Part shown: positions 39,526 through 39,552 of the stretch, one piece after another
Numbering within the stretch: position 1 is the stretch's first letter
How the letters are laid out: every line of letters begins with the position of its first letter
Source: Helicobacteraceae bacterium
GTDB lineage: Bacteria > Campylobacterota > Campylobacteria > Campylobacterales > Sulfurimonadaceae
Direction: 5' to 3'
Length of the DNA: 39,552 bases
Assembly: GCA_027061425.1 (NCBI GenBank)
Contig: JALSUN010000018.1
Location: forward strand, 1-39,552
The notes under the pieces: model-generated
What the model saw: only the letters and a program-made list of their open reading frames with translations
What the model was told of the DNA's origin: nothing
Database searches by the model: none
Program-made: the position numbers and the translations under genes

Positions 39526-39552
39526 AACCTCATCGTCTATAGTAGTTTTATC

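Larger units (their letters stand above)
39313..39552. other. Non-coding edge with repeats
   Basis: No convincing gene is seen. The stretch holds a 7-bp tandem array (39412-39458) and a REP-like palindrome (39497-39525). A frame open through both is an artefact of the repeats. Confidence 0.55.

Noticed and set aside
39336-39542. A frame running through the tandem array and REP element (WSLVFG repeats, VTPAKAGVHE)
   Set aside because: The repeats create the open frame, and the VTPAKAG peptide is the usual false translation of this REP type.

Overview
The window looks like the chromosome of a free-living member of the Campylobacterota, of Sulfurovum/Sulfurimonas type. This is an inference from several traits together: AT-rich DNA, an RNase J in a bacterium that also has an outer membrane (MlaA/MlaC, KdsD), a divergent SpeE that resembles the Helicobacter protein, class Ia ribonucleotide reductase, and tightly overlapped small operons. 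No phage, plasmid, IS transposase or CRISPR array is visible. Most genes are housekeeping.

Layout. 1-6 kb: the 3' end of RNase J, a YeiH-family transporter, an 890-bp AT-rich gene-free gap with DnaA-box-like sites, a two-domain acyltransferase of OlsF type, and an RluA-family pseudouridine synthase whose reading frame contains two perfect 16-bp parS palindromes. 6-10 kb: purB, nrdA and a small unknown gene. 10.3-11.5 kb: eight tRNA genes on the minus strand (in transcription order Pro, His, Arg, Arg, Leu, Leu, fMet, Gln) behind a perfect consensus sigma70 promoter. 11.6-16.3 kb: a Na+-dependent NSS-family transporter, then three overlapping envelope genes, in which an RCC1 seven-unit propeller lipoprotein lies between two predicted outer-membrane proteins. 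16.4-19.2 kb (minus): thiG, purN, nnr. 19.3-22.4 kb (plus): kdsD, rluB, rarA.

22.4-26.1 kb (minus): an M48 metalloprotease with two YbjQ-like proteins in one overlapping operon, a GAF protein and comM. 26.2-29.3 kb (plus): a shortened SpeE-like protein, coaE, a small lipoprotein, dapF and a thioredoxin-like protein. 29.4-33.5 kb (plus): an mlaA-mlaC-RND/MMPL operon, a candidate lipid-trafficking route without the MlaFEDB ABC complex, in which both membrane components carry a matching acidic D/E/F-rich tract. 33.5-39.3 kb (minus): LMW phosphatase, acyl-CoA synthetase, methyltransferase, pcm, C-N hydrolase, nrdB and two DUF2892 membrane proteins. The right edge holds a heptanucleotide tandem array and a REP-like palindrome.

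The strongest leads are the double parS inside a gene close to a DnaA-box cluster (possibly an origin-proximal segregation locus), the MlaA-MlaC-RND module with shared acidic tracts, the RCC1 lipoprotein/outer-membrane triad, and the YbjQ-YbjQ-M48 operon. All functional statements rest on motif recognition by eye; no search was run.
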